A model generated the notes under the pieces. It was not told where the DNA came from, searched no databases, and saw only the letters and a program-made list of their open reading frames with translations. Shown here in pieces: positions 23,130-34,894 of a stretch of DNA of 64,000 bases (the stretch's first letter is position 1; each line of letters starts with the position of its first letter). The DNA is taken from assembly GCA_032622095.1 (NCBI GenBank), contig CP136065.1, positions 21,626,134-21,690,133 of the forward strand, in the 5' to 3' direction. Source of the stretch: Siphonodentalium dalli (lineage: Eukaryota; Mollusca; Scaphopoda; Gadilida; Siphonodentaliidae). The translations under genes and the position numbers were made by a program.

Positions 23130-24850
23130 TTACCAAATAAACGGTGCGGTAGGGTGGCCCACCCGAAAATAACATATAATAACCGAAAACCGCAACCCTC
23201 TAGCCCGTGCGGTTGCCACAGTAGGTGGCCAAAGTTGCAACCATAGCCGTTTGGGCATTTATGAACCGATTTGGACCAAATAAACGGTGGTCAATGGTGG
23301 CCCACCCGAAAATAACATATAATAACCGAAAACCACAACCCTCTAGCCCGTTGTGGTTGCCACAGTAGGTGGCCAAAGTGGCAACCATAGCCGTTTGGGC
23401 ATTTATGAACCGATTTGGACAAAATAAACGGTACGGTAGGGTGGCCCACCCGAAAATAACATATAATAACCGAAAACCGCAACCGTCTAGCCCGTGTGGT
23501 TGCTACAGTAGGTGGCCAAAGTGGCAACCATAGCCGTTTGGGCATTTATGAACCGATTTGGACCAAATAAACGGTGATCAAGGGTGGCCCACCCGAAAAT
23601 AACATATAATAACCGAAAACCGCAACCCTCTAGCCCGTGCGTTTGCCACAGTAGGTGGCCAACGTGGCAACCATAGCCGTTTGGGCATTTATGAACCGAT
23701 TTGGACCAAATAAACGGTGCGGTAGGGTGGCCCACCCGAAAATAACATATAATAACCGAAACCGCAACCCTCTAGCCAGTGCGGTTGCCACAGTAGTCAG
23801 TAGGTGGCCAACGTGGCAACCATAGCCGTTTGGGCATTTATGAACCGATTTGGACCAAATAAACGGTGATCAAGGGTGGCCCACCCGAAAATAACATATA
23901 AAAACCGAAACCACAACCCTCTAGTCCGTGCGGTTGCCACAGTAGGTGGCCAATGTGGCAACCATAGCCGTTTGGGAATTTATGAACCGATTTGGACCAA
24001 ATAAACGGTGCGGTCGGGTGGCCCACCCGAAAATAACATATAATAACCGAAAACCACAACCCTCTAGCCCGTGCGGTTGCCACAGTAGGTGGCCAAAGTG
24101 GCAACCATAGCCGTTTGGGCATTTATGAACCGATTTGGACCAAATAAACGGTGCGGTATGGTGGCCCACCCGAAAATAACATATAATAACCGAAAACCGC
24201 AACCCTGTAGCCCGTGCGGTTGTTACAGTAGGTGGCCAAAGTGGCAACCATAGCCGTTTGGGCATTTATGAACCGATTTGGACCAAATAAACGGTAGTAA
24301 AGTGTGACCCACCCGAAAATAACATATAATAACCGAATACCGCAACCCTCTAGCCCGTGCGGTTGCCACAGTAGGTGGCCAAAGTGGCAACAATAGCCGT
24401 TTGGGTATTTATGAACCGATTTGGACCAAATAAACGGTGCGGTAGGATGGCCCACCCCAAAATTAGATATAAAACAGGAAACCGCACCCCTGTAGCCCGT
24501 GTGGTTGCCACGGGGGGTGGCTAAAGTGGCAACCATAGCCGTTTTGGTATTTATGAACCTATTCGTACCAAATAAATGGTGCTGTAGGATGGCCCACCCC
24601 AAAATTAGATATAAAAAACCGAAAACCGCACCCTCTAGCCCGTGCGGTTCATTTTATAGAGGTTGCCGTTAGAATATAAGGTAAATTAGATATAAAAACA
24701 GAAAACCGCACCCCTGTAGCCCGTGTGGTTGCCACAGGAGGTGGCTAAAGTGGCAACCATAGCCGTTTTGGTATTTATGAACCGATTCGTACCAAATAAA
24801 CGGTGCGGTAGGATAGCCCACCCCAAAATTAGATATAAAAAAAAGAAAAA
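23130..24850. repeat. satellite array, about 12 units of ~143 bp
   Basis: CCAAATAAACGGTG recurs at 23133, 23276, 23420, 23563, 23706, 23855, 23997, 24140, 24283, 24426, 24568 and 24792. The usual spacing is 142-144 bp. Units contain GGTGGCCCACCCGAAAATAA, ACCGCAACCCTCTAGCCCGT and GTGGCAACCATAGCCGTTT. The last two units are diverged and rearranged (spacing 224 bp, with a duplicated piece at 24680-24750). Long minus-strand frames are artefacts. Confidence 0.95.
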
Positions 24851-24975
24851 CCCCTATTTCATGTCAATAAGTGCACCATATGAAGGAAACAAGCCCCCCC
24901 CCTGTAACCCCTAATTTTATGGCCATGGAAATTGTATATATCTGTGCAGGAGATGTCCCTTTTATAAAATATACT
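24848..24975. repeat. dispersed repeat 'TGTGCAGGAGATGTCCC' family, copy 1
   Basis: Shares CCCCTATTTCAxGTCAATAA, CCATATGAxGGAA, GTAACCCCTAATT, TATGGCCATGGAAAT and ATATCTGTGCAGGAGATGTC with copies at about 26330-26830 (interrupted) and 26845-27060; a fragment lies at 30545-30640. Confidence 0.75.
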
Positions 24976-25150
24976 AGCAGGTTAGCCCGCCACTGGCGTG
25001 GTTCGTCTCATGGCTTTGTTCTAAAAAGCAATTGCAACAGCTTCCGAGACACGTATGCTGCACCTAGGTGTACAATTTCGTCGAAATCAGCGAGTTTTAC
25101 CCGATTTGACCTTGAATTGATCAGTAGGCTTCAAAATCGACACGGCAATT
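24971..25150 (-). mobile_element. ACTAGCAGGT-terminal element, fragment in minus orientation
   Basis: Begins ACTAGCAGGTTAGCCCG, the reverse complement of the end CGGGTCACCTGCTAGT at 31061-31076. Inside, a block complementary to GGTCAAATCGGGTAAAAC and CGACGAAATTGTACACCTAG shows the same tandem sub-unit as in 30790-31076 and in the 1.34-kb triplication. Confidence 0.65.
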
Positions 25151-25410
25151 GACTGCCGTGGGCCCTAACATGTTCATATTCGGCGGATCGGGCACTGCTG
25201 TCAGTCAAAAAACATAACGCGCACGCTATAACTCCGGTACCACTAACGTACGCGGCATTGGAAGGGTCAGGTTAACTTCCGCCTGGATCCACGTGGCGTG
25301 ACGTAATTCACAACCACGTGTATTTACCTAGATATTGTTACCAACATGACACATTTAAATTAATCCCGCCGTGCGCAGTTGGTGAAATTATCCCACTTTC
25401 CAAGTCAGGT

Positions 25411-25712
25411 AACTCTAAACATAACAACGCAACACAACTTTTACCTAAATAATTTAACCGTATATATGATAATCTTACCAATAAAAACTAGGCTTTAAAT
25501 ATTTATTTTAACTTGTATCAATGTGAAAAAGGAGGGATATTCTCAATTGAACAGAAAAGAATCGTGACAACTTTAGAATAACGCTGCGTCAGTCTCGGGG
25601 GGGGGGGGGGGGGGGTCAGTGAGAATTTACACCACGATATACCAAAACTATTTTGGAGAAGGGTTCATAAAAACTGTGTGAGGTGTTCGAGTTTGATGGT
25701 GTGGCGTAACTT
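25411..25712. repeat. inverted repeat, left arm (pairs with 28610-28899)
   Basis: Runs from AACTCTAAACATAAC through AACGCAACACAACTTTTACC to TTTGATGGTGTGGCGTAAC. Its reverse complement, somewhat diverged, is 28610-28899. The arms enclose 2.9 kb of nested elements. Contains a 19-G run at 25597-25615. Confidence 0.85.
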
Positions 25713-25814
25713 TCGTTCACATGGCGACTAACCCTGGTCCATATACAGACCACATCCGATCGTCACCAAAATTCATATGGATCTTTTGGGTGACCAAACT
25801 TCGGTACCACATGC

Positions 25815-26044
25815 ACTACCCAGCTTTTTTAAATATTCAGTTGGGTACCCAGCTTTTAAACAGTTTACATTTGGGGTACCCAGCTTTATGAAATCTCACA
25901 CAGAATGTAATTTAATTAGTGATTGCCATCAGTTTTTTAAATGAACCTGTTAAATTTGTGAATACTTGTTTAATGCAAATGTAAATTTTATAAAAGCTGG
26001 GTACCCAACTGAAATTTGTTATAAAAGCTGGGTACCCAACTGAA
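25815..26044. mobile_element. small inverted-repeat element (MITE-like)
   Basis: Three CTACCCAGCTTTT/GGGTACCCAGCTTT motifs at 25815-25885 face two AAAAGCTGGGTACCCAACTG motifs at about 25995-26044. The middle is AT-rich without a frame. Confidence 0.7.
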
Positions 26045-26092
26045 CGAAAGGCGGTGATAGTTATGGGAGGCCCTATTCATATTTATTATTTA

Positions 26093-26275
26093 TTTACGCT
26101 TAAGCGGAAATATTTGCGCTTAATTGCAAATAACTTCTATAATTTTTGCTTAAGCGCAAATATTTATGCTTAAGCGTAAATATTTATGCTTAAGCGTTAA
26201 TCATTTGCGCTTAAGCAAAAATCATTTACGCTTAAGGTCAAATCATTTGCGCTTAATCGCAAATAAAAATTAATA
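26093..26275. repeat. degenerate short tandem repeat of GCTTAAGCGCAAAT
   Basis: About ten copies of a 13-24-bp unit built on palindromic CTTAAG with flanking GCGCAAAT or variants. The same motif flanks the hAT-like element at 27172-27202 and 28311-28375, so the original array was split by insertions. A 19-C run follows at 26284-26302. Confidence 0.75.
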
Positions 26276-26372
26276 TTCATTGACCCCCCCCCCCCCCCCC
26301 CCTGAATTAATTTTAAACACATCACTCAAGTCTATATATGCCACCATATGAGGGAAGCAATCCCCCAGTAAC

Positions 26373-26695
26373 GCTGAAGGGGTCACTCACCAAAAAAAGT
26401 GCTGAAGGGTACACAGGGTTTGAAAATGTGCTGAAGGGTACACAGGGTTTGTGATCGCCACTTACATCATTACTTAAACTGTGTTTCTGAAAGTCTGGTG
26501 CCCATTAGCAGTTTGTTTTCAGTTCATTTTAATGTTCATTGGAATGTTAACAATTATTCTCTAACAGAAATCGTGGCAGATACGAAAACTAAACGTCATT
26601 TAGAACGACATTTCAAACCCTGTGTACCCTTCAGCACATTTTCAAATCCTGTGTACCCTTCAGCACTTTTTTTGGTGAGAGTGACCCATTCAGCC
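26373..26695. mobile_element. hAT-type MITE, copy 1, with 8-bp target duplication
   Basis: Terminal inverted repeats GCTGAAGGGGTCACTC and GAGTGACCCATTCAGCC, followed inward by paired copies of GTGCTGAAGGGTACACAGGG. Flanked by CCAGTAAC at 26365-26372 and 26696-26703. The paralogous repeat at 26845-27060 has no insertion and reads through one GGTAACCCC, so it serves as an empty site. Eight-bp duplications are typical of hAT elements. No transposase. Confidence 0.8.
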
Positions 26696-26703
26696 CCAGT
26701 AAC

Positions 26704-27060
26704 CCCTAGATCCCTTTTATGACCATGGAAATGATATAGATCTGTGCAGGATATGTCTCATTTATAATATATACTAGATCTATGGGATGGAGACACAAAT
26801 TCTTGGGGACAGGGATGTTGATAATATGAAAATAGGGTCCCCCCTATTTCAAGTCAATAAGTACACCATATATATGAGGGAAGCAAGCCCCTGGTAACCC
26901 CTAATTCCCTTTTTATGGCCATGGAAATGGTATATATCTGTGCAGCTAGGAGATGTCCCTTTAATAAAATATACTAGAGCTCTGGGTGGGAGGCACCAAT
27001 TCTTGGGACACCAGGGACAGAGATATATCGATGCTGATATGCATATGGAAATATGTTTTT
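26704..27060. repeat. dispersed repeat 'TGTGCAGGAGATGTCCC' family, copies 2 (right part) and 3
   Basis: 26704-26830 continues copy 2, interrupted by the MITE at 26373-26695. 26845-27060 is copy 3, uninterrupted. Both carry CCATGGAAATG, ATCTGTGCAGG and a CACCAATTCTTGGGACA-like end. Confidence 0.7.
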
Positions 27061-27202
27061 TCTTCATCTTCGAGTCTGTATGGGGCTATTACTATGGGCC
27101 CATAATAATATACTATGAGATATGGACTCAATCATTCACAATCAGAAGGAAGTAAGGGAGTGTTAGGTATTTGCACTTAAGCGCAAATGATTGTGCTTAA
27201 GC

Positions 27203-28310
27203 TGGGGTCCTGCGAATATTCGATATTCGTTTCGAGATTCGATTCGAAAGTCAAATTCGATTCGAATTCGAGTCGAAATTGCCAACTCGAAATTTCGAAT
27301 ATACACCGGTGGAAAAGTAGGCTGTTTACGGACATCGATCTTTGTGCCATTTAATTACAGAAAATGATGTATATATGCACCTTATAATTCTTATTATACA
27401 TCGCGATTATATATATTAAATATAAGTATAGCCAGCAATTAGCCACTATAGGACTACTAAATACGCTTGAATTCTAGCTTTGAACATGGTAGCCAAAAGC
27501 TCGGAGATCACCGATGGACCGACAACGCGCGTGAATAATAATAGCTGTGAGACTGAGCAACCGCTAGCGTTATTCGCCGTCTATCCGTCTCAGATTCTGC
27601 ATTATGTAGTATAGCTGATAATTTAAACAACACGTGTTCCCGGCATCGAAAAGTGCATTTTGGCCATGTTTTCTTCTGAAGTTTACTTTCAATTTCTGAG
27701 CGTTCTTTGACACTTGACAAAATGTCGTCGTGACGTCGTTATTCATGTTTATTTTAAACATGATAAAGCTGCAGGTAGTGCAGGGATGTACACGTGAGAT
27801 GAATGCAACCTGGTGTATAAATCGCAGGCATCTGGGACAATGACCCATGCATCTATGGAATCATCTGTCCAAGAAGCATCCAGCACTACATAAGCAGGCT
27901 ACCCTGCGACGGTTGTTGCATCTTCAAGTTTATAACAACGGGTGATTCCGAATGTCGATTTGAAATTTTGCATGTACATGCAAACTGTACAAATTTCGAG
28001 TGATTTTATTAATCGTCGTGACGGCCGCATGGACATTTTTTTTAATCTGCCTTTTTTTCTCGACAATTATCATTTGAAGTTAATAGTACTGCAAACGACA
28101 GTTCATCGCCACATTAGTTTATTGATGGAACTTCGTGCATGTAGTTGATAGAACGTTTCACAAATCGTCTAATCGTTGACAAAACATGCCCAATTAAGAA
28201 TGCAACACACAGATATGATTCGATTCGATATTCGATTCGATATTCAACTCGATTTCCAGAATTCGATTCGATATTCGATTCGATCAAAATCTCCAATTCG
28301 CAGGACCCTA
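27203..28310. mobile_element. hAT-like non-autonomous element, 1108 bp, 8-bp target duplication
   Basis: Ends are TGGGGTCCTGCGAATATT and CCAATTCGCAGGACCCTA; the second fits the hAT end rule (TAGGG when read inward). Direct duplications GCTTAAGC lie at 27195-27202 and 28311-28318. Subterminal regions on both sides are rich in ATTCGATTCGA repeats. The middle has only short frames on both strands (for example 27508-27848 minus) and no recognisable transposase. Caution: GCTTAAGC is also the unit of the surrounding repeat, so part of the duplication could be chance. Confidence 0.75.
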
Positions 28311-28609
28311 GCTTAAGCGCAATAAATTGATAGACATATTTGCGCTTAACGCAAATTATTTGCTCTTAAGCACAACTAAATAATAAATTTGAAAAGGGCC
28401 ATTTCACAATTTTCAGGGTCAGTGCATGCTTGAGTTGAACCAGGAGTCTAGTCTACAACTATAAGTTGTAGGCCAGTATTTAATTTTTTTTCAAATTGAA
28501 ATGTACCGGGTATATGGAATTAATATAATAATACACTTTTAATTAAAACAAATCAATTAAAGTCACGAAAATACTAACTTTGTAAAGTTCTGACTCTATA
28601 TAAACGGCA

Positions 28610-28899
28610 GTTGCACCACACCATCAAACTTAAATACCTCACACAGTTTTTATGAACACTACTCTAAAATAGTTTTAGTATGTCGTGGTGTTCGTAAGTA
28701 AATTCTCAATGATTTTCCCCAGAGACTAACGCAATGTTATTCTAACGTGGTTTTCTTTTATGTTCTGTTCAGGATATCCTTCCTTTTTTAACATTTATAC
28801 AAGTTAACATAAATATTTAAAATCTAGTTTTTATTGATAAGATTATCATATATATGGTTAAATTAGTTAGGTAAAAGTTGTGTTGCGTGAATTAGAGTT
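28610..28899. repeat. inverted repeat, right arm (pairs with 25411-25712)
   Basis: Begins TTGCACCACACCATCAAACTT and ends CACAACT/GTGTTGCGTGAATTAGAGTT context, complementary to the left arm. It lacks the 19-G run seen in the left arm, having CCCCAGAGACTAACGC there instead. Confidence 0.85.
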
Positions 28900-29697
28900 A
28901 TCCCTCCGGTACATCTGGGATCTTAGCCAGTGGAGATTTACCGATTACAATCGAGCACCGTTCGACTGTTTCCGGGGATCTTAACTATACTAGGGAAGAA
29001 CAGAAAAAAATCACAAAATGTGACAGATTTTGACAAAAAATGTAATATGCAATCGTAAACCGATCTTACAATTACCGCCAAGCGAACTCCGGGAAAAATA
29101 GAGCGCCACATCATACGGCGGAGTATTTGTTATGTTTAGGGTTACCTAACTTGAAACTGGGATAATTTTCTCTACCGGATATTACCAATTGCCCGCCGTG
29201 CACCTCATAACCAACGCGACATGTGCTGCGTTCTAAAAATAGGTCGATTGTAGTGGATTCGTACAGATGACGAAATATGAGTGCGACAGAGAATATTGTT
29301 TGATCAAAAGCATTTGAATTAATACGTCGCAATACTCGCCTTGATGATGGCTAATAGATATTTGTCCCTGCAAGGTTTTGGGAATGTCGTCACACAACAC
29401 GCTCATGTCTGCATACAGTCTTACACGCACACGCCGAGACCCAGACGTAAGAATGACATTAGGCACATACGCTCTTTATCAACTACAATGCGATAGGAAC
29501 GCTCTTTAACTATCAATCCCGAAGTGCCGTTTTTTGTGACTGAGAGTGGAGAACGGGTGCTCTGAGCTTCGTCAAAACGCCGCGACGACGATTCCCGTGG
29601 GTTTTTACCCTTAGATGGGAAGTTTGAACTCAATCGACCCAGCCGTTTTAGAGTCTATAGAGGACACATATACGGAAGTCTCAAAATATATAGTAGA

Positions 29698-29760
29698 GAC
29701 TAGCAGGTTAGCCCGCCACCGGCGGCTTGTCCGAAACATGACATTTGTTTTATATTTTTT
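29698..29760 (-). mobile_element. ACTAGCAGGT-terminal element, end fragment
   Basis: GACTAGCAGGTTAGCCCGCC matches 24970-24989 nearly exactly and is followed by an unrelated AT-rich stretch and then the 122-bp array. It shows that this terminal sequence is mobile relative to internal sequence. Confidence 0.5.
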
Positions 29761-29807
29761 TAAATTTTTAGCTCCACGCGTTTCAATAAGAAAAAATTGT
29801 GCCCGGT

Positions 29808-30330
29808 AGCTCCACCCGTTTTCGAGATCTGGTCTGCGCATGCGCGAAGCTGGCGTCGCACGGGCTCGGCGACCCGATAAAATTTGTACCCCGCGCAAGA
29901 TACATTCACATAGCAAATTTCAAGTCGATAGCTCCAACCGTTTCCGAGATCTCGTCTGCGCATGCGCTACACGGGCGTCGCACGGGCTCGGCGACCCGAT
30001 AAAATTTGTACCCGGCGCAAGATACATTCACATAGCAAATTTCAAGTCGATAGCTCCACTCGTTTCCGAAATCTCGTCTGCGCATGCGCTGCACGGGCGT
30101 CGCACGGGCTCGGCGACCCAATAAAATTTGTACCCGGCGCAAGATACATTCACATAGCAAAATTCAAGTCGATAGCTCCACCCGTTTCCGAGATCTCGTC
30201 TGCGCATGCACTGCACGGGCGTCGCACGGGCTCGCCAATACGACAACGACCACCGCCTGGTCAAACTACACACACCTACCAAATATCGTCCCGATCGGTC
30301 GAGAATCGTAGATTTGTATGAAGTACAACA
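29808..30330. repeat. 122-bp tandem array, second locus (4 units)
   Basis: AGCTCCACCCG-like starts occur at 29808, 29930, 30052 and 30174, exactly 122 bp apart. Sequence matches the array at 13828-14292, including the TGCGCATGCGC core and the terminal CGTCCCGATCGGTCGAGAAT. The tail here is ACAACACACACAC instead of ACAG repeats. Confidence 0.9.
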
Positions 30331-30789
30331 CACACACAAACATAAATATATAAGAGAGATATGTAAATTAGATAGATTGTATCAAAATATATAGGAGATA
30401 TATGTAAATGATCTACACACCATTACTGGTGTTTGTCAAAGTTTAGTGGGGTATATCAATACTCATTCACGATCATATCATTGAGGTCCGGAGTGTGTGG
30501 GCTATCTCTCGAATACACGGAGTTCTCAAAATATATAGGAAAGAAGAAGACTAGAGCTCTGGGAGTGAGGCACCAATCCTTGACCTTGGGACACCAGGGA
30601 CAGATATGCTGAATTGCTGATATGTGATTATTATGTCTGTTCGTACTTAGGGGTTCCTAGGAATGGGAAAGAATTTCATCGGATCAGTTTTTTCCACCCG
30701 AGGTGACATTCACCTTGAAATGGGTACCCACAAATGATCTAATATATATTTTGGGACTTCTGTCTGTTTGTTTGTCTGTTAGCTATGGC

Positions 30790-31076
30790 CAGCAAAACTG
30801 CTGGACGGATTTCGACAAAATTTGATACCTACAGGTTATTTTGTCCGGGGATTGTTTTGGACGGGTCAAATCGTTACCCCGACATTACCTTGACCTTCAA
30901 AGTGGTCAATTCAAGGTCAAATCGGGTAAAACTGACGGATTTCGTCGAAATTTGATACCTAGGGGTACTTTGTCTGGGGAGTGTTTTGGACGGGTCAAAT
31001 GGTGACTCTGACCTTGACCTTCAAAATGGTCAATTCAAGGTCAAAGCCCGGACAAAGTCGGGTCACCTGCTAGTAT
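30790..31076 (+). mobile_element. element with ~120-bp internal tandem units ending CACCTGCTAGT
   Basis: Two units each carry GACGGATTTCGxCxAAATTTG, GATACCTAxxGGT, TTTTGGACGGGTCAAAT and GGTCAATTCAAGGTCAAA. The end AGCCCGGACAAAGTCGGGTC plus ACCTGCTAGT contains a short hairpin (CCCGGAC/GTCGGG). Same family as the right part of each 1.34-kb unit. No frame is conserved. Confidence 0.7.
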
Positions 31077-31329
31077 TATATAAAATGATTATAGCCTATG
31101 TTTATGGTTTCTGCATGGAATAAATTGGGAGATGGGAAATTTATAAATTTGGAGGCAAAAACATATATACACAGGTCTAGCTGTTAGCTAGGTCGACACT
31201 AGTTACACTGGTAAGCAAGTATCAGGGACACACTAGTATCAAGGATAATGCAACATATTTAGGATGGGCCAGCCAAAGGTACCTGCAGGGTGTTTGTAAA
31301 AAATTCAAAATAAAATTGTCTGGTTAAGA

Positions 31330-31625
31330 TATGTCTTAACCCTTTCACAATGGGAGCTGCGCTGGTGCGGCGCATTACAGATCATGTTCCAGCTGCATTC
31401 GCTTATATATGCAAATTTCCCATAGGGATCAGGCTTGATATAATTAAAATAAGAAATGCACTATAGCTGGCATACAAGGTCAAGGTATAAATATTGTTAG
31501 GCCAATGAATTCTCTTATATATGCGAGGCTCGATCCCTATGGATTACTCGCATATATAAGAGAATTCCACTGGCACAGGATTTTCGCAAAAAATCAGGAA
31601 GCTCCAGTCATGGAAGGGTTAAATA
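31330..31625. mobile_element. MITE-like element with internal perfect hairpin
   Basis: Contains GGGAGCTGCGCTGGTGC at the left and TTCGCAAAAAATCAGGAAGC with TCATGGAAGGGTTA at the right. A perfect 21-bp inverted repeat (31507-31527 against 31547-31567, built on CTCTTATATATGCGAG) lies inside. A relative occupies 48355-48540. Confidence 0.7.
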
Positions 31626-32063
31626 TAAATATGTTTTCAAGCTAGATGTTTAGTGTGTCATATCATGCCCAATACATTAGAAAATATTGTGTTGAGTATT
31701 GTACTTACCAATTTCCATATTCATTTGTATCTTGGGGGAGCTGGATCGATATTCTCTCAGAACCTCAGGCTGAATGTTTGATTCATAGATAAACAGATTT
31801 CTTGTAATTTTTTCACAGCTTTAAAAAAATAGCAGGCTCTGTATATTTGAAATCATTACAGTACTAATCCTATGAACCTCAACTGAAGAAATCACAAGTT
31901 TATAAGAGCGCTAGAACATAAGTGCCTGTATTACTGGAACAACAATGGACTCCGTGAATATAGAGCTGTTAACATTCAAATATCACAGGGCAGGCATCTG
32001 CAGTATAAACAGAGGTGCTGATATAAAATTACAGAACCTATTTTTAGAAATTAATTCCCTTTA

Positions 32064-32119
32064 TCTGGTTGGGCCCATGTCTGCCATATTATCTGGTTGG
32101 GCCCATGTCTGCCATATAA
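32064..32119. repeat. 28-bp exact tandem duplication
   Basis: TCTGGTTGGGCCCATGTC and the following CTGCCATAT occur twice in tandem at 32064 and 32092. Confidence 0.85.
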
Positions 32120-32161
32120 ATTCCACTCCCATTATTTATTTGAAATTTTCTAAGTCCATGC

Positions 32162-32510
32162 TTCAGATCTGTTAGCCATTATGACTTTCATGAGGGCTAA
32201 CATTTGAATGTTTCTCCAGTCTGATGGTTATTTAACATACTCTTAACCATCAGTACTGATGGCTAGTGAATATAATTCCATGTTGACCAGTTGTGTTGAC
32301 CGCTTAATAAGCCATCCATAAACCAAAACTTAGCCATTCTTCCTGATAGGATGGCTTGCCAAGCCATCACATACCTTATTATTCTTCATGAGTGCTAATA
32401 TTGCTTTAGTGATGGTTTATCTTAGCCATCATTGGTTTCTGATGGCTAAGCGAGGGCTTAGGGATGGCTTAATAAGCCTTTATGTTTGGTAAGGGATAGC
32501 TTATTATAAC
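32162..32510. repeat. region of repeated GATGGCT/AGCCATC motifs
   Basis: Many short direct and inverted copies of GCTAAGCCATC, TGATGGCTAAG and AACCATCAG occur within 350 bp, giving a complex foldback. No family or boundary could be fixed. Confidence 0.5.
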
Positions 32511-34663
32511 AAGCCTGTGGATATCTGACACACTGACAAGATATACTCTTCTCCTGTGAAGTGGTACGTTATTTTTTTGACAGATACGTTACCAACATTT
32601 TCCTCTGTATATCAATACATGCTGGAAACTTTTTAATTAATTTGTTCTGAACATTTAACAACTTCGCCTATAAATCAAATAACTAAAGCTGGAAAGAAGA
32701 TTAAGATATATCTTCCAAATCGGCCAGTATAAATGTTTCCGTTCCACAGATACGTTACCGCGACAGATACGTTACCAATTGTTTAAATATTTTTTGGAAC
32801 CAGGCTGAAGAAAAGATCTTATCAAACGCCCGCAAATGAAATGTGTTCTTCGTTTTGGCACGTTATATGAAGTCTGTATCAGATCATGTATGTTGACTGA
32901 GGGTTAGTCCCAGAAGGCATCGACAAAGAAGCGATTTTGGTGTCATTCTATGCGGGAGTATCTCTTGTAAAACATATCAAAAATTCCCCTTTTGACAATC
33001 GCGAATTTGGCACAAATATAAGTCAATGAATTCAACATGTATGGATTGCTTTGGAAGGTGTGAGTGGCCGAGCACGATTCAACATTTGAAGATGGCTACC
33101 AACATGGCCGTCAAAAATTGTCAAGTTTTAAATTCTGCTGAGAAGCACACCGAAACAACTTTTCGGCTGTGCGTTATCGGTTCCAAACTCATTAAACGTG
33201 TAGCCAATACTATTTGACAAGACAATAATTCCCACCTATCAGCGCACAATTGTTCCACTGGGCAGTATCTATTGAAGGACCAAATGTGATGTCCACTTAT
33301 TATGGGGGACTACCTGGAAATTTCGTAGAGATAATTCATATTTCTAACGAATCCCTATAATATTACAACCACAGTGCCAATTTCTACATATAACCACGAT
33401 TCTGAACGATTCCAGTAAATATATGGGATCGGTGGTCTACAGTCTGCATAAGAAGCATATGCAATGGCATTATGCCGTAATGGGATATCCAGCGATGGAG
33501 AAGCTGGAAAAGAAGCAGAGGAGCACATAATCTGGTGTGGACGCAAAGGAATGGTAGCATAATTTGTGTATGTGGTCACGTGTGTCAGATGGGAAGAGCG
33601 TTCTTAGTTTGTCCTTATAGCTATAGCATTATGTTATAGCATCAAAAAGAGATATGCATTTGTATATATTCCACAATAATGTCGCCCTAAAACTCGAATC
33701 AATCTCAGACAGTGTCTCTTTTAACTAACTACAGCCATGTTGGCTGCTATCATGGATCCTGGATTATTCCTGGGATCTCCCCATGTCGAATGATAATAAA
33801 TCGCTTCTTTACCAATTTCTCATTGGTCAACTCCTTTTTCGCATACCACGACCATCAAAATATGCCTAGCATGTAGTCTATATGATATATACGTAGGTCT
33901 ATTTTTAAAGTATAAATTATATAGGCTTCGTAACATTGAACACATATTTTCTCTCTATATATGTAGCGAGAGATACGTTACCAAACATTATAGAAAACAC
34001 ATAACGGACGAACTGTTCATGGTGTATTGAGCACTCTCTCACGAGACTGAAAATTCAAGGTCCATTTGTCACTTTTACATTGAATCCAGTGTTCACATCA
34101 GTTTGCGGTAATATGTAAGGTGACTTGCGTGGTTTTGTTTCCTGGAAATGTACACCCTATTCAGTACACGAGCACAGCGGAATGTGTATTATAGCTATAA
34201 GTAGAACACTAAGAATAGAATTATGTTGTATGGAGTATGGGTTAACGCATTGGATGACAGATTTCCCGATGTTGCTTCTTATGACAAGGTTGATGCGATC
34301 GTCTGCTGCCATTACCACTCTTTGGGTCCGTTTTATAGTGTAAACAATTTTGCCCGCTGACACTGCATGATGAATAGTCTCTGAGTGACTATCAAATTTA
34401 CTACTATAGTAACATTGATTCAACAAACCAAACTCGAGACTGCATGTCATCAATTGCTGCAAAATCAGATGTGCTACTGTAACTTTATTAATATAAGTAT
34501 ATGGTCTGCTATATGATAATGACTTCCAAATGCGATCGGAATGGGACTTGGGTCATTTTAATCACAACAGGGAGGGCTTTCCGATTGCGTTTGGCAGTTT
34601 CTAGACCAAATAAATCCTTAACCAGGTTCCCAATATTTTGAAGAAGTTACCCGGGTTGGGGGG

Positions 34664-34894
34664 AATTGTGATAAAGTTACCCAGTTAATAAAATTTCATG
34701 TATGGCAACCAAATATTCATTTTTTGTGATCAAAATTATGACCATCTCCAGTACTAAATTTCCTTAATTTATTCTCATTAAGGGCTATCACTTTCCAAAA
34801 CTGAACAGTACAATAGTATATTTCCCTTTTAAGTCAATTTTAAATCGCTTTCATATTGTGAAGTTTGCTTAACCTGGGTAACTTTATCACAATT
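34664..34894. mobile_element. 231-bp inverted-repeat element (MITE-like)
   Basis: AATTGTGATAAAGTTACCCAG at 34664-34684 is the exact reverse complement of 34874-34894 (21 bp). The middle is AT-rich and without a frame. Confidence 0.75.

Noticed and set aside
23200-24602. Minus-strand frames with repeated WLPLWPPTVAT-type segments
   Set aside because: Readings of the 143-bp satellite; the period is not a multiple of three and frames change between units.
27508-27848. Minus-strand frames inside the hAT-like element as a transposase
   Set aside because: No hAT dimerisation or zinc-finger BED motif could be recognised and the frames are short.
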